46,734 bases of DNA, taken from the NCBI GenBank assembly GCA_024641665.1, contig JAHECP010000030.1:1-46734 (forward strand), read 5' to 3'. A program made the position numbers and the translations under genes. The notes under the pieces are model-generated. The model made no database searches. It had not been told where the DNA came from and saw only the letters and a program-made list of their open reading frames with translations. This document shows positions 27,285-35,437 of this stretch, one piece after another (the stretch's first letter is position 1; every line of letters begins with the position of its first letter). The DNA comes from Acidobacteriota bacterium. Its GTDB lineage: Bacteria > Acidobacteriota > Vicinamibacteria > Vicinamibacterales > JAHECP01.

Positions 27285-27336
27285 GGGCCAGCTGGCAGTT
27301 GGCCCCTGCGTCAACGGGCCAGGTGGCACCTGGCCC
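27285..27336. repeat. Two tandem 21-bp hairpins
   Basis: The first unit is 27285-27305 (GGGCCAGCTGGCAGTTGGCC plus C) and the second 27316-27336 (GGGCCAGGTGGCACCTGGCC plus C). Each folds into a 9-bp stem over a 3-nt centre (GGC); the first has one G-T mismatch. They lie between galM and the haem lipoprotein gene on the minus strand and could attenuate transcription. The two units differ at paired positions, which keeps the stem. Confidence 0.65.
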
Positions 27337-27342
27337 CGACAT

Positions 27343-28518
27343 CTACTTCTGCACGCCGAAGGTGAACACCGTCGTGCTGTGGTACTCGCGGCCGGGCCGC
27401 AGGATCGTCGACGGGAAGGTGGGATGGTTCGGCGAATCGGGGTAGTGCTGCGTCTCCAGGCAGAAGCCGTTCCGGTGCCCGTAGACGTGGCCGTCCTTGC
27501 CCGTGATCGTCCCGTCGAGGAAGTTGCCCGAGTAGAACTGGATGCCCGGCTCGGTGGTCTCGATGTCGAGTGTCCGTCCGGACGCCGGATCGACGACGCG
27601 GGCGGCGTGCGCGAGGCCGTCGCCCTCACGCTCGAGCACGAAGTTGTGGTCGTAGCCGCCGGCGAGCTTGAGTTGCGCGTTGTCGGCGTCGATGCGCGCG
27701 CCGATGGCGGTCGGCGTCCGGAAGTCGAACGGCGTGCTCTCGACCGGCGCGATCTCGCCCGTCGGGATGAGCCCCGCGCCCACCGGCGTGTAATGATCGG
27801 CGTCGATCGTGAGCCGCTCGCCCAGGACGTCGCCCGAGCCGTCACCCGCCAGGTTGAAGTAGCTGTGCTGCGTCAGGTTGACCGGCGTGGCCTTGTCGGT
27901 CGTGGCGTAGTAGTCGACCTCCAGGCTGTCGTTGTCGGTGAGCGTGTAGGTCACGCGCACATGGAGCGTGCCCGGGTAGCCCTCGTCGCCGTCGGGGCTC
28001 GTGTGCGTGAAGATCACGGCCACGCTCTTGTCGTTCTGGACCGGCTCGGCGTGCCACACCACCTTGTCGAAGCCCTTGACGCCCCCGTGCAGGTGGTTCG
28101 CGCCGTCGTTGGTGGCCAGCGTGTAGGTCTTGCCGTCGAGCGTAAAGCGTCCCCTGGCGATGCGGTTGCCGTAGCGGCCGATGATGGCGCCGAAATAGGG
28201 CGAGCTCTTCAGGTAGCCGTCGAGGCTGTCGAAGCCGAGGACGATGTCGCCGAGCCGGCCGTTCCGGTCCGGCGTCTTCAGCGACACGATGATGCCGCCG
28301 TAGGTGATGGCGCGCACCTCGAGGCCGTGGACGTTGGTGAGCGTGTAGACGTCCACGGGCGTGCCATCGGGCATGGTTCCAAACGACGCGCGCGTCACAG
28401 TGGCTCCTTTCGCCGGCGGGGCGCCGGCGGTGGCCGCGGGCGGCGCGGACGACCCGCACGCGAACGAGACCACGAGCGCGAGTGCGGCCGGCGCGAGACG
28501 GACGATGTGATGGGTCAT
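27343..28518 (-). CDS. Aldose 1-epimerase (mutarotase), lipoprotein form
   Basis: This 391-residue protein starts with a lipoprotein-like signal (VRLAPAALALVVSFACGSS) and then the galactose mutarotase fold: ITYGGIIVSLKTPDRNG, YFGAIIGRYGNRIARGRF, NDGANHLHGGVKGFDKVVW (first catalytic His region), NLTQHSYFNLAG (second His), GGYDHNFVL, and the terminal GFCLETQHYPDSPNHP (catalytic Glu). It interconverts alpha and beta anomers of galactose/glucose. Its start overlaps the GH2 stop by 4 bp (ATGA), so glycosidase and mutarotase are co-translated. The mutarotase would equilibrate the sugar released by GH2 in the periplasm. Export of GalM is less common than the cytoplasmic form but known in Gram-negative bacteria. 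Confidence 0.93.
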   Translation of the reverse strand: MTHHIVRLAPAALALVVSFACGSSAPPAATAGAPPAKGATVTRASFGTMPDGTPVDVYTLTNVHGLEVRAITYGGIIVSLKTPDRNGRLGDIVLGFDSLDGYLKSSPYFGAIIGRYGNRIARGRFTLDGKTYTLATNDGANHLHGGVKGFDKVVWHAEPVQNDKSVAVIFTHTSPDGDEGYPGTLHVRVTYTLTDNDSLEVDYYATTDKATPVNLTQHSYFNLAGDGSGDVLGERLTIDADHYTPVGAGLIPTGEIAPVESTPFDFRTPTAIGARIDADNAQLKLAGGYDHNFVLEREGDGLAHAARVVDPASGRTLDIETTEPGIQFYSGNFLDGTITGKDGHVYGHRNGFCLETQHYPDSPNHPTFPSTILRPGREYHSTTVFTFGVQK

Positions 28519-30770
28519 GGCAGTCGGTTCTCCTCGATCACCTCCACCAGCCCGGCGTCGATGAACTGCCCGCCGCGCGTCTGGTGCACGCGCACCGCCA
28601 GGGTGTTCGTGCCCGTCCGCAGCGCGGCCGCCGCCTTCGCGTCGAGCGGGAGGAAGTGGTACCCGCCAGTGTATCCCGAGAGGGTGGCGATGTGGGCGCC
28701 GTTCAGGTACACCTCCGCGTCCTCGTCGTGGTAGATACGCAGGTAGGGATGGGTGAGGGCGGTCGACGCGAGGTCGAACGTCCGCCGCAGCCAGATGTCG
28801 GGCGTGTCCCAGACCGTGCCGACGTGGACCCACTCGGTGTCGGCTTTCCCAAAGCCGCCGGGGCCCTCGGCCCACGACGAGGCGTCGAAGCCGGGCTCGA
28901 ACCAGCCGTCCGCGGGGGCGGTGGTCGTGTAGCGCCAGCGCTGAGGTGTGACGTCGGACGCGGGGACGACCGTGCGGATCTCCGGCAGCGGACCGTGGAA
29001 GCGCCCGCTGACCGCCGCGGCGTCCGCGGGCAGCTTCACCACGGCCCGGTCGTAGGTCATGACACCGTTGACCTCGATCTCCACGTCGGTCGTCTGCGTG
29101 TAGACCGCTGCGGCGAGCCCTTCGCCGGCCAGCAGCCGCAGCTGCTGCATGAGCCCGTGCCACGCGTCGCCGAGGTCGGCGAGCGTGGTGAAGGAGCGGT
29201 AGCCCCAGTTGCCCTTGGCGAGCCAGGTGTGGCCCTCGAGCGGCAGGCCCAGGCCGCCGAACTCGCCGAGGACGGCGGCGCGGTGCTCCTCGAGGGGCGG
29301 TTTGGCGGGTCCGGGATACGAGTGCTCGTCGATCACGTCCCCCACCCCCTCGTCCGTCCACCCGCTCGCATCGTCCACCAGCCGCGTCGGGTCGTGCTGC
29401 TTCAGCCACGCCACGTAGCGCGGCGTGTCGTGCTGGCCCCAACCCTCGTTGAACGGCACCCACATGACGATGGCCGGGTGGTTGCGGACCGCGTCCACGA
29501 CGTGCTCGAGCTCGCGCGCGAACTCCGCCTGGCTCTCGGGCGTGTCGTTCTTCCCGCTGGGCATGTCCTGCCAGACGAGCACGCCGAGACGGTCGGCGTG
29601 GTAGTACCAGCGCGCCGGCTCGAGCTTCACGTGCTTGCGAATCAGGTTGAAGCCCAGCCGCTTCGTGGTCTCGATGTCCGAGGCGAGCGCGGCGTCGGTG
29701 GGCGCGGTGTAGAGACCGTCGGGCCACCAGCCCTGGTCGAGCAGGCCCAGCTCGAAGAGCGGCTGGCCGTTGAGCAGGAGACGATTGAATCCCCGGGCGT
29801 CCCGCCGTACCGCGATGGCGCGCATGCCGAAGTAGCTCTTCACCGAGTCGCCGCCGGGCACGTCGATCCGCAAGTCGTACAGGAACGGATCGGCGGGCGA
29901 CCAGCGGTGGGCGTCGGGGATGCGCAGCGTCAGGGGCGTCCCCGGCGCGCCGCCGGCGGATGCCACCTCGGTCGTGCCGTCGAGCGCCGTCACGCGGATC
30001 GGCGCCGCGGGCGCGGGACCGGCCGTGTCGACCTCGACCGACACGCTCGCGAGGTCCTGCGACGGCGCGATGCGCAGGCCGGCTACGTAGGTCCCCGGCA
30101 CCGGCTCGAGCCACACGGTCTGCCAGATCCCCGTGACGGCCGTGTAGAGGATGCCGTGCGGCTTCAGCACCTGCTTGCCGCGCGGCTGCGGCCCCTGGTC
30201 GGTGGGATCCCACACGGCCACGACCAGCTCCTGATCGCCGCCGGGCGCCACCGCGTCCGTCACGTCGAAGGTGAACGGGTCGTAGCCGCCGCGGTGCTCG
30301 CCGACCTGGCGGCCGTTGACGTAGACCACCGCGTCCCAGTCCACGGCGCCGAAGTGGAGCAGCAGGCGGCCGCGGCCGGGGAGAGCCGGGGCGCGGAACG
30401 TACGGCGGTACCACAACCGCTCATCCGGGCCGACCATGCGTCCGACCCCGCTCAGGTGCGACTGGATCGGGAACGGCACGAGGATCGTCCCCTCGAAGCG
30501 CTCCGGCCGCGCGGCGTCGCGGCTCGTGACGGCGTAGCTCCATTCGCCGTTCAGGTTCTGCCAGTCGGTTCGCACCAGCTGTGGGCGCGGATACGCGGGC
30601 AGGACCCGATCCGGCGCGACGTCCGCGGCCCACCGGGTGACCAGCGGCGTCGTCTTTTCGGGCGTTTGCGCGCGTAAGACGACGACAAGCGACGCCATCG
30701 CGACGAGCGCGACCGTGGCGCGCACGCAGGTTCGCAGATCCTGGCGAGCGGAGGGGCGGGACGCCGGCAT
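28515..30770 (-). CDS. Exported GH2 glycoside hydrolase (beta-galactosidase/beta-glucuronidase type)
   Basis: This is a 751-residue protein with an N-terminal export signal (TVALVAMASLVVVLRAQ) and a GH2 order: jelly-roll sugar-binding domain (LNGEWSYAV, RLWYRRTF, VVYVNGRQVGEHRGGYDPFTFDVT), immunoglobulin-like domain, and TIM barrel. The acid/base is Glu442 in VPFNEGWGQ and the nucleophile is Glu503 in LGEFGGLG. The last 140 residues form a second jelly-roll (RIYHDEDAEVYLNGAHIATL). The barrel contains KRLGFNLIRKHVK and GVLVWQDMPSG. The linked mutarotase supports a galactoside, but GH2 also covers glucuronides and mannosides. ATG 30770 has AAGGAG at good spacing. It is the first gene of the minus-strand run. 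Confidence 0.9.
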   Translation of the reverse strand: MPASRPSARQDLRTCVRATVALVAMASLVVVLRAQTPEKTTPLVTRWAADVAPDRVLPAYPRPQLVRTDWQNLNGEWSYAVTSRDAARPERFEGTILVPFPIQSHLSGVGRMVGPDERLWYRRTFRAPALPGRGRLLLHFGAVDWDAVVYVNGRQVGEHRGGYDPFTFDVTDAVAPGGDQELVVAVWDPTDQGPQPRGKQVLKPHGILYTAVTGIWQTVWLEPVPGTYVAGLRIAPSQDLASVSVEVDTAGPAPAAPIRVTALDGTTEVASAGGAPGTPLTLRIPDAHRWSPADPFLYDLRIDVPGGDSVKSYFGMRAIAVRRDARGFNRLLLNGQPLFELGLLDQGWWPDGLYTAPTDAALASDIETTKRLGFNLIRKHVKLEPARWYYHADRLGVLVWQDMPSGKNDTPESQAEFARELEHVVDAVRNHPAIVMWVPFNEGWGQHDTPRYVAWLKQHDPTRLVDDASGWTDEGVGDVIDEHSYPGPAKPPLEEHRAAVLGEFGGLGLPLEGHTWLAKGNWGYRSFTTLADLGDAWHGLMQQLRLLAGEGLAAAVYTQTTDVEIEVNGVMTYDRAVVKLPADAAAVSGRFHGPLPEIRTVVPASDVTPQRWRYTTTAPADGWFEPGFDASSWAEGPGGFGKADTEWVHVGTVWDTPDIWLRRTFDLASTALTHPYLRIYHDEDAEVYLNGAHIATLSGYTGGYHFLPLDAKAAAALRTGTNTLAVRVHQTRGGQFIDAGLVEVIEENRLP

Positions 30771-30790
30771 CGGGGGACTCCTTTATTAAT

Positions 30791-30876
30791 GGGCTCACGG
30801 CTCAGGGCTCGTGGCGCCCGGCGAGTGTGGCGGGCAGACGGTGGGCAAGTCAAGACGGCTCAGGGCTCGGGGGCCG
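30791..30876. repeat. Heptad repeats in a divergent promoter region
   Basis: On the minus strand CCCTGAGCCGTGAGCCC (30791-30808) repeats the same 17-mer found at 6949-6965. The 15-mer ACGGCTCAGGGCTCG occurs twice, at about 30797-30811 and 30855-30869. The heptads lie in the 138-bp spacer between GH2 (-) and the hydrolase (+). Confidence 0.7.
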
Positions 30877-30908
30877 GGTTGTGCGCATGCTAGGATGCCG
30901 CCGACCTG

Positions 30909-31748
30909 GTGTGGCCACTCGAGGTCCGGCTTCGAATCGACGACGAAGATATGCACGTCCGTGAGTACGGCTCGTCGGAGCGGACGGTCGTCCTGATTCA
31001 CGGCGGCCCCGGCGCGGCCGGGTATCTGGCGCCGCTTGCGCAGGGGCTCGCCGACGCGTTCCACGTGCTCGAGCCGTTCCAGCGACGGAGCGGCGGCGCG
31101 CCGCTGACGGTCGCGCAACACGTCGCGGATCTGCACGAGGTGGTGTCGAGCCTCCGCGGCGCGCGGCCGGCGCTGGTCGGCCACTCCTGGGGCGCCATGC
31201 TCGCGCTGGCGCACGGCGCCGCGCACCCGACCGACAGCCGCGCCCTGGTTCTGATTGGATGTGGCACGTTCGATCGCGCCGCCCGGCGTCGCGTGAACGA
31301 GGTGCGCGAGCAGCGGATGAGCCCGCCCCAGCGGCGCTGGCTGGCGGATTGGAACGGCGCGATCGATCGGGACGAAGAGCTCCGCGCCGCCGGCGACGTC
31401 ATGCTCGCCGTGGATTCCTACGACCCCGTCGTCACGGAGCTGGACGCCGTCTGGTGCGACGCGCGCGGGGCGCACGAGTCGTGGGACGACATGGTGCGCC
31501 TGCAGGACGCCGGCGCGTATCCGCGCGCCTTCGCCGCGATCGCGGCACCCGTGCTCATGCTCCACGGGGCCGCCGACCCGCATCCCGGGCCGCTCATCCG
31601 CGCGGGACTCGCGCCTCATCTGCCGCAGCTGGAGTATCGGGAGTTGGGTCGGTGCGGGCACTATCCGTGGCTGGAGCGCCTGGCTCGTGACGAGTTCTTT
31701 GCCACCTTGCGCGAGTGGCTGTTGCGGCAATTCGCGGTGGCATCGTAG
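30909..31748 (+). CDS. Alpha/beta hydrolase (proline iminopeptidase-like, S33)
   Basis: This 279-residue cytoplasmic hydrolase has the oxyanion motif VVLIHGGPGAAGY (about residues 27-39), characteristic of prolyl-aminopeptidase-like members. The nucleophile elbow is GHSWGAMLAL, the acid is in MLHGAADPHPG, and the histidine is in GRCGHYPWLE. It cleaves an N-terminal residue or an ester; its partners here give no substrate. The start is uncertain: GTG 30909 is used, following a possible -10 (TAGGAT, about 30891-30896), while ATG 30951 (MHVREYGS) would also leave a complete domain. It is followed 20 bp later by a methyltransferase gene and heads a five-gene co-directional run. Confidence 0.85.
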   Translation: MWPLEVRLRIDDEDMHVREYGSSERTVVLIHGGPGAAGYLAPLAQGLADAFHVLEPFQRRSGGAPLTVAQHVADLHEVVSSLRGARPALVGHSWGAMLALAHGAAHPTDSRALVLIGCGTFDRAARRRVNEVREQRMSPPQRRWLADWNGAIDRDEELRAAGDVMLAVDSYDPVVTELDAVWCDARGAHESWDDMVRLQDAGAYPRAFAAIAAPVLMLHGAADPHPGPLIRAGLAPHLPQLEYRELGRCGHYPWLERLARDEFFATLREWLLRQFAVAS

Positions 31749-31768
31749 GGTTGGTCGCCCTGGCACCG

Positions 31769-32545
31769 ATGAACAACTGGAGCGACGACGACGCGTTCTG
31801 GGAGGCGATGGAGCCGGCCTTGTGCGCGCCGGGCCGCCTGGCGCTCGCCGAGGGGGACGTGGCGGCCATGCTCTCGGGGCTCGACCTGTCTCCGGGGCGC
31901 GCGGTCCTCGATGTGGGGTGCGGCCCGGGCGCGCACGCCGTCGCGTTCGCCGCGCGCGGCCATCGCGTGACCGGCGTCGATCGCTCGCGCCGGCTCCTCG
32001 ACAGAGCCCGGTCCGCCGCCCGGACGCGCGGCGTGGACGTCGAGTGGGTCGAAGCCGACATGCGCCGGTTCCGCCGGCCGGCGTCCTACCACCTCATCTG
32101 CAGCTTGTACGCCTCGTTCGGCTATTTCGACGATCCGGGCAACCGAACGGTGCTGGAGAACGTGCGCGCCAGCCTCGCACCCGGGGGCGTCGTGCTGCTG
32201 GACGTGATCGGCCGCGAGACCGTTGTCCGGGCGGGCCTCGAGGCTCGGTCGGCGGAGGTCGAAGGCGTATGCTACAGGGAGAGCCGCCAGGTCGTGGACG
32301 ACGGGCAGGCGCTCGTGTCCGACTGGACGGTCGTTCGGGAAGGAAGGCGTCAGGACTTCCGGGTCAGGCAGCGTCTCTACTCGGCGCCCGAGTTGCGTGA
32401 CCTCCTGCAGTCGACGGGCTTCGCCGAGGTGAGGCTCTTCGGAGCCCTGGACGGGAAGAGTCCATACGACGAGGCGGCCAAGCGCCTCGTTGCGGTCGCA
32501 TCTGCGGCGCCCGGCGCCGCACGCATCCACAGGAGCGCACCATGA
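31769..32545 (+). CDS. Class I SAM-dependent methyltransferase
   Basis: This is a 258-residue cytoplasmic methyltransferase. Motif I is VLDVGCGPGAHAVAFAARGH, with the acidic motif VTGVDRS and motif II/III segments (WVEADMRRFRRPASYHLI, LAPGGVVLLDVIGRE). The C-terminal part (SAPELRDLLQSTGFAEVRLFG) is typical of small-molecule methyltransferases. ATG 31769 (MNNWSDDDAFWEAME) is preferred over the earlier in-frame start at 31715, because homologous-looking text begins there and the upstream portion overlaps the hydrolase gene. Its stop overlaps the next start (ATGA, 32542-32545). The acceptor is unknown. Confidence 0.85.
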   Translation: MNNWSDDDAFWEAMEPALCAPGRLALAEGDVAAMLSGLDLSPGRAVLDVGCGPGAHAVAFAARGHRVTGVDRSRRLLDRARSAARTRGVDVEWVEADMRRFRRPASYHLICSLYASFGYFDDPGNRTVLENVRASLAPGGVVLLDVIGRETVVRAGLEARSAEVEGVCYRESRQVVDDGQALVSDWTVVREGRRQDFRVRQRLYSAPELRDLLQSTGFAEVRLFGALDGKSPYDEAAKRLVAVASAAPGAARIHRSAP

Positions 32546-32913
32546 CCGCAGACGACTTCCGTCGCATCGCGCTGGGGATGAAGGACGCCGTCGAGAGCGC
32601 CCACATGCGGCACCCGGATTTCCGGGTCTCGAACCGCGTCTTCGCGACGATTCACGCGGACGACCGGTGGGGCATGGTCAAGCTCACGCCGGACCAGCAG
32701 CACGGTTTCGTCGGCGACTACCCCGACGCCTTCGCGCCCGAGAGCGGGGCCTGGGGACGCCAGGGCTGCACCCGCGTCCGGCTGGATGCGGTCGACGAGG
32801 ACACGCTGGGGCTGGCCGTGACGCTCGCGTGGCGGAACGCCGTCGAGACGCGGACCGCGAGGCGCCCGGCACCCAGGCGGACGAGAAAGCCTGCGCCGGA
32901 CCGCGGCGTATAA
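32542..32913 (+). CDS. MmcQ/YjbR-family small protein
   Basis: This 123-residue protein has the MmcQ/YjbR (CyaY-like fold) pattern: residues 1-30 start with DDFRRIALGMKDAVESAHMRHPDFRV, followed by a strand-rich middle (VFATIHADDRWGMVKLTPDQQ) and a C-terminal helix (TLGLAVTLAWRNAVET). The family binds DNA or is of unknown cellular role; no catalytic residues are known. It is translationally coupled to the upstream methyltransferase (4-bp overlap). The last 20 residues are Pro/Arg/Lys-rich and probably disordered. Length is typical for the family. Confidence 0.82.
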   Translation: MTADDFRRIALGMKDAVESAHMRHPDFRVSNRVFATIHADDRWGMVKLTPDQQHGFVGDYPDAFAPESGAWGRQGCTRVRLDAVDEDTLGLAVTLAWRNAVETRTARRPAPRRTRKPAPDRGV

Positions 32914-32914
32914 T
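32909..32914 (+). promoter_or_regulatory. Consensus -10 box TATAAT
   Basis: A perfect TATAAT overlaps the TAA stop of the MmcQ gene (32911-32913) and lies 55 nt before the next start codon (32969). No good -35 is visible 17 bp upstream. It could give the NTF2-like and CocE genes their own transcript. Confidence 0.45.
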
Positions 32915-32968
32915 GAGCGCACCTTCAGCGCCGAAGGACCCGCGGTTTCGCGCGGGGCACGGGACGCC

Positions 32969-33427
32969 ATGCGTGTGCCGACCGATCCGACACGACGGAC
33001 CGACGCCGCCGGCCGCGCGATGGTCCGCCGGTTCATCGCGTGCATCAACCGCGGCGACGTGAACGGTCTCGCCGGGCTGATGACCGACGATCACCTGTTC
33101 ATCGACGGCATGGGGAATCGCGTGCGGATCCGGCGTGCGATGGCGCGGGGCTGGGCCGGCTACTTCGCGATGGTCCCGGACTACGCCATCGAGGTCGAGG
33201 ACGTCTTCGTCCGCGGCCGGACGATCGCCGTGCTCGGCTTCGCCGGCGGCAGCTACGTGAGTCCATCGACGCGCCGTAGCGCCGGCACGTGGCGCGTGCC
33301 CGCGGCGTGGCGGGCGGTCGTCCGCCGCGGGCGGGTGGCCGAGTGGCAGGTCTACGCCGACAACGAACCGATACGCCAGCTGATGCGGCGGGCCGACCGG
33401 CGCCGCCGGTCGCGCCGCACGCGATAG
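32969..33427 (+). CDS. NTF2/SnoaL-like domain protein
   Basis: This 152-residue soluble protein has an NTF2-like fold: an N-terminal helix with FIACINRGDVNGLAGLMTDDHLFIDGMG (the usual 'helix then WxxD/H' start), GRTIAVLGFAGGSY and WQVYADNEPIRQLM. The C-terminal 20 residues are almost all Arg (RRADRRRRSRRTR) and likely disordered or nucleic-acid binding. SnoaL-like proteins include polyketide cyclases and many uncharacterised ligand-binding proteins. No catalytic assignment is made here. The CocE-type hydrolase starts 12 bp downstream, so they probably share a transcript. Confidence 0.8.
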   Translation: MRVPTDPTRRTDAAGRAMVRRFIACINRGDVNGLAGLMTDDHLFIDGMGNRVRIRRAMARGWAGYFAMVPDYAIEVEDVFVRGRTIAVLGFAGGSYVSPSTRRSAGTWRVPAAWRAVVRRGRVAEWQVYADNEPIRQLMRRADRRRRSRRTR

Positions 33428-33439
33428 GGTGGGGAGGCG

Positions 33440-35437
33440 ATGGTGCAGCACACGAGCAGGAGCAAGCATGCACGACTCTCGGGAGCGTTCCTTCTCGCGG
33501 CGATGGCCGCCGGCGCGCTGTGGCTGACGGGGGCCGCGGCGGCCCAGACCCAGAACCCGCCGCCCCAGTACCCGGCGCTGCCGAGCGAGACGCCGGCGCA
33601 GATGAAGATTCCGGCCGGCGCGCTCGACTACGACCGCCGCGACGTGATGATCCCCATGCGCGACGGCGTGAAGCTGCACACGGTGATCCTCGTGCCGAAA
33701 GGCGCGAAGGGCGCGCCGATCCTGCTGACCCGCACCCCCTACGACGCCACCGCCCTCACGAGCCACGCGGCGAGCGCGCACCTGGGCCCGATCCTCCAGG
33801 GCTACGACAACGCCACCGACGTCATCGTCGAGGACGGCTACATCCGCGTCGTGCAGGACATCCGCGGCAAGTACGGGTCCGAGGGCGACTTCGTGATGAA
33901 CCGCCCGCTGCACGGGCCGCTGAACCCGACGCCGGTCGACAACGCCACCGACACCTACGACACGATCGACTGGCTCGTGAAGAACGTGCCCGAGACCAAC
34001 GGGAAGGTGGGCATCCTCGGCATTTCCTACGACGGGTTCCTGCCGCTCATGGCGCTGGTCGACCCGCACCCGGCGCTGAAGGTATCCGTGCCGATGAACC
34101 CGATGGTGGACGGCTGGATGGGCGACGACTGGTTCCACAACGGCGCCTTCCGCGAGCAGAACCTGCCCTACATCTACAGCCAGGAGGCGACGCGGAAGAA
34201 CGACCTCCTGTGGTGGACGACGGACTACGACGACTACGACATGTACATGAACGCCGGGTCGGCGGCCGAGCTGGGACGGCAGCGCGGCCTCGAGCAGGTC
34301 GGCTTCTGGCGGAAGATCCTCGACCACCCGAGCTACGACGCGTTCTGGCGCGACCAGGCCGTGGACAAGGTGCTGGCGGCCGAGCCGCTGAAGGTGCCGG
34401 TCATGCTGGTGCACAGCCTGTGGGACCAGGAGGACATCTATGGCGCCATGGCCGTCTACAAGGCGCTCGAGCCGAAGGACACGGCGCACGATAAAGTCTT
34501 CCTCGTGATGGGCCCCTGGCACCACGGGCAGGAGATCGCGGACGGCAGCTCGCTCGGCGCGATCAAGTTCGACAGCGACACGGGGTTGTACTTCCGCCAG
34601 CACCTGCTGCGCCCGTTCCTCGCGCAGTACCTGAAGGACGGCGCCCCCAAGGCCGACCTCGCGCCGGTGACCGCGTTCGAGACCGGCACCAACACCTGGC
34701 GGCGCCTGCCGGACTGGCCGGCCGGCTGCGCGAGCGGCTGCACGGTCGCGCCCACGCCGCTCTATCTGCGCGCGAGCCTGGGGCTGTCGTTCTCGGCGCC
34801 GGCGGCCGGCGGCGCCGCGTTCGACGAGTACGTGTCCGACCCGGCCAAGCCCGTGCCGTACCGCGCGCGCCCCGTCGGCCCGGCGAGCGGGCCGGGCTGG
34901 GCGCAGTGGCTCGTGGACGATCAGCGCGAGGCGTCGGGTCGTCCCGACGTCCTGGCGTTCGTGTCGGACGTGCTGACGACGCCGGTGAAGATCAGCGGGG
35001 AGCCGATGGTCCATCTGGTGGCGTCGACGAGCGGCACGGACTCGGACTGGGTGGTGAAGCTGATTGACGTCTATCCGCCCGAGGTGGCGGCACAGCCGGC
35101 GCTCGGCGGCTACCAGCTGATGGTGTCGGGCGACATCTTCCGCGGCCGCTACCGCGAGAGTCTGGAGACGCCCAAGGCCATCACGCCCGACACGCCGCTC
35201 GTGTATCGCTTCGCGCTGCCGAACGCGAACCACGTGTTCCGGCCCGGACACCGGATCATGGTGCAGGTGCAATCGAGCTGGTTCCCGCTCTACGACCGCA
35301 ACCCGCAGACCTTCGTGCCGAGCATCTTCTGGGCGAAGCCGGGAGACTTCAAGAAGGCGACCCAGCGGATCTACCACGCGCCGAACGAGGCGAGCTTCGT
35401 CGAGCTGCCGCTCGTCAAGGGGACGGGGGGCGACTAG
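33440..35437 (+). CDS. Secreted CocE/NonD-family hydrolase (Xaa-Pro dipeptidyl-peptidase / alpha-amino acid esterase)
   Basis: This is a 665-residue protein with a signal peptide (about residues 10-36, ending AAAQTQ), the alpha/beta-hydrolase domain with a helical cap, and the C-terminal jelly-roll domain of the S15/CocE family. The triad is Ser196 in GISYDG, Asp329 in SLWDQED, and His361 or His362 in GPWHHGQ. The N-terminal MIPMRDGVKLHTVI and VVQDIRGKYGSEGDF are family signatures. The C-terminal part (GEPMVHLVASTSGTDSDWVVKLIDVYP, FRPGHRIMVQVQSSWFP) is the jelly-roll. It acts on acyl amino-acid esters/amides or Xaa-Pro peptides outside the cytoplasm. ATG 33440 has GGGGAGG unusually close (2 nt). 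It is convergent with the aldo/keto reductase; stops overlap at CTAG (35434-35437). Confidence 0.92.
   Translation: MVQHTSRSKHARLSGAFLLAAMAAGALWLTGAAAAQTQNPPPQYPALPSETPAQMKIPAGALDYDRRDVMIPMRDGVKLHTVILVPKGAKGAPILLTRTPYDATALTSHAASAHLGPILQGYDNATDVIVEDGYIRVVQDIRGKYGSEGDFVMNRPLHGPLNPTPVDNATDTYDTIDWLVKNVPETNGKVGILGISYDGFLPLMALVDPHPALKVSVPMNPMVDGWMGDDWFHNGAFREQNLPYIYSQEATRKNDLLWWTTDYDDYDMYMNAGSAAELGRQRGLEQVGFWRKILDHPSYDAFWRDQAVDKVLAAEPLKVPVMLVHSLWDQEDIYGAMAVYKALEPKDTAHDKVFLVMGPWHHGQEIADGSSLGAIKFDSDTGLYFRQHLLRPFLAQYLKDGAPKADLAPVTAFETGTNTWRRLPDWPAGCASGCTVAPTPLYLRASLGLSFSAPAAGGAAFDEYVSDPAKPVPYRARPVGPASGPGWAQWLVDDQREASGRPDVLAFVSDVLTTPVKISGEPMVHLVASTSGTDSDWVVKLIDVYPPEVAAQPALGGYQLMVSGDIFRGRYRESLETPKAITPDTPLVYRFALPNANHVFRPGHRIMVQVQSSWFPLYDRNPQTFVPSIFWAKPGDFKKATQRIYHAPNEASFVELPLVKGTGGD

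Noticed and set aside
27343-30414. Minus-strand frame reading as one 1023-residue protein joining GH2-shadow text to galM
   Set aside because: Only the galM part (from 28518) has a real fold. The upstream portion is the wrong frame of the GH2 gene, which has its own intact frame.
32684-35377. Long antisense frame opposite the NTF2-like and CocE genes
   Set aside because: Low-complexity Arg/Val/His composition and no motif; the opposite strand carries a complete Ser-Asp-His hydrolase.
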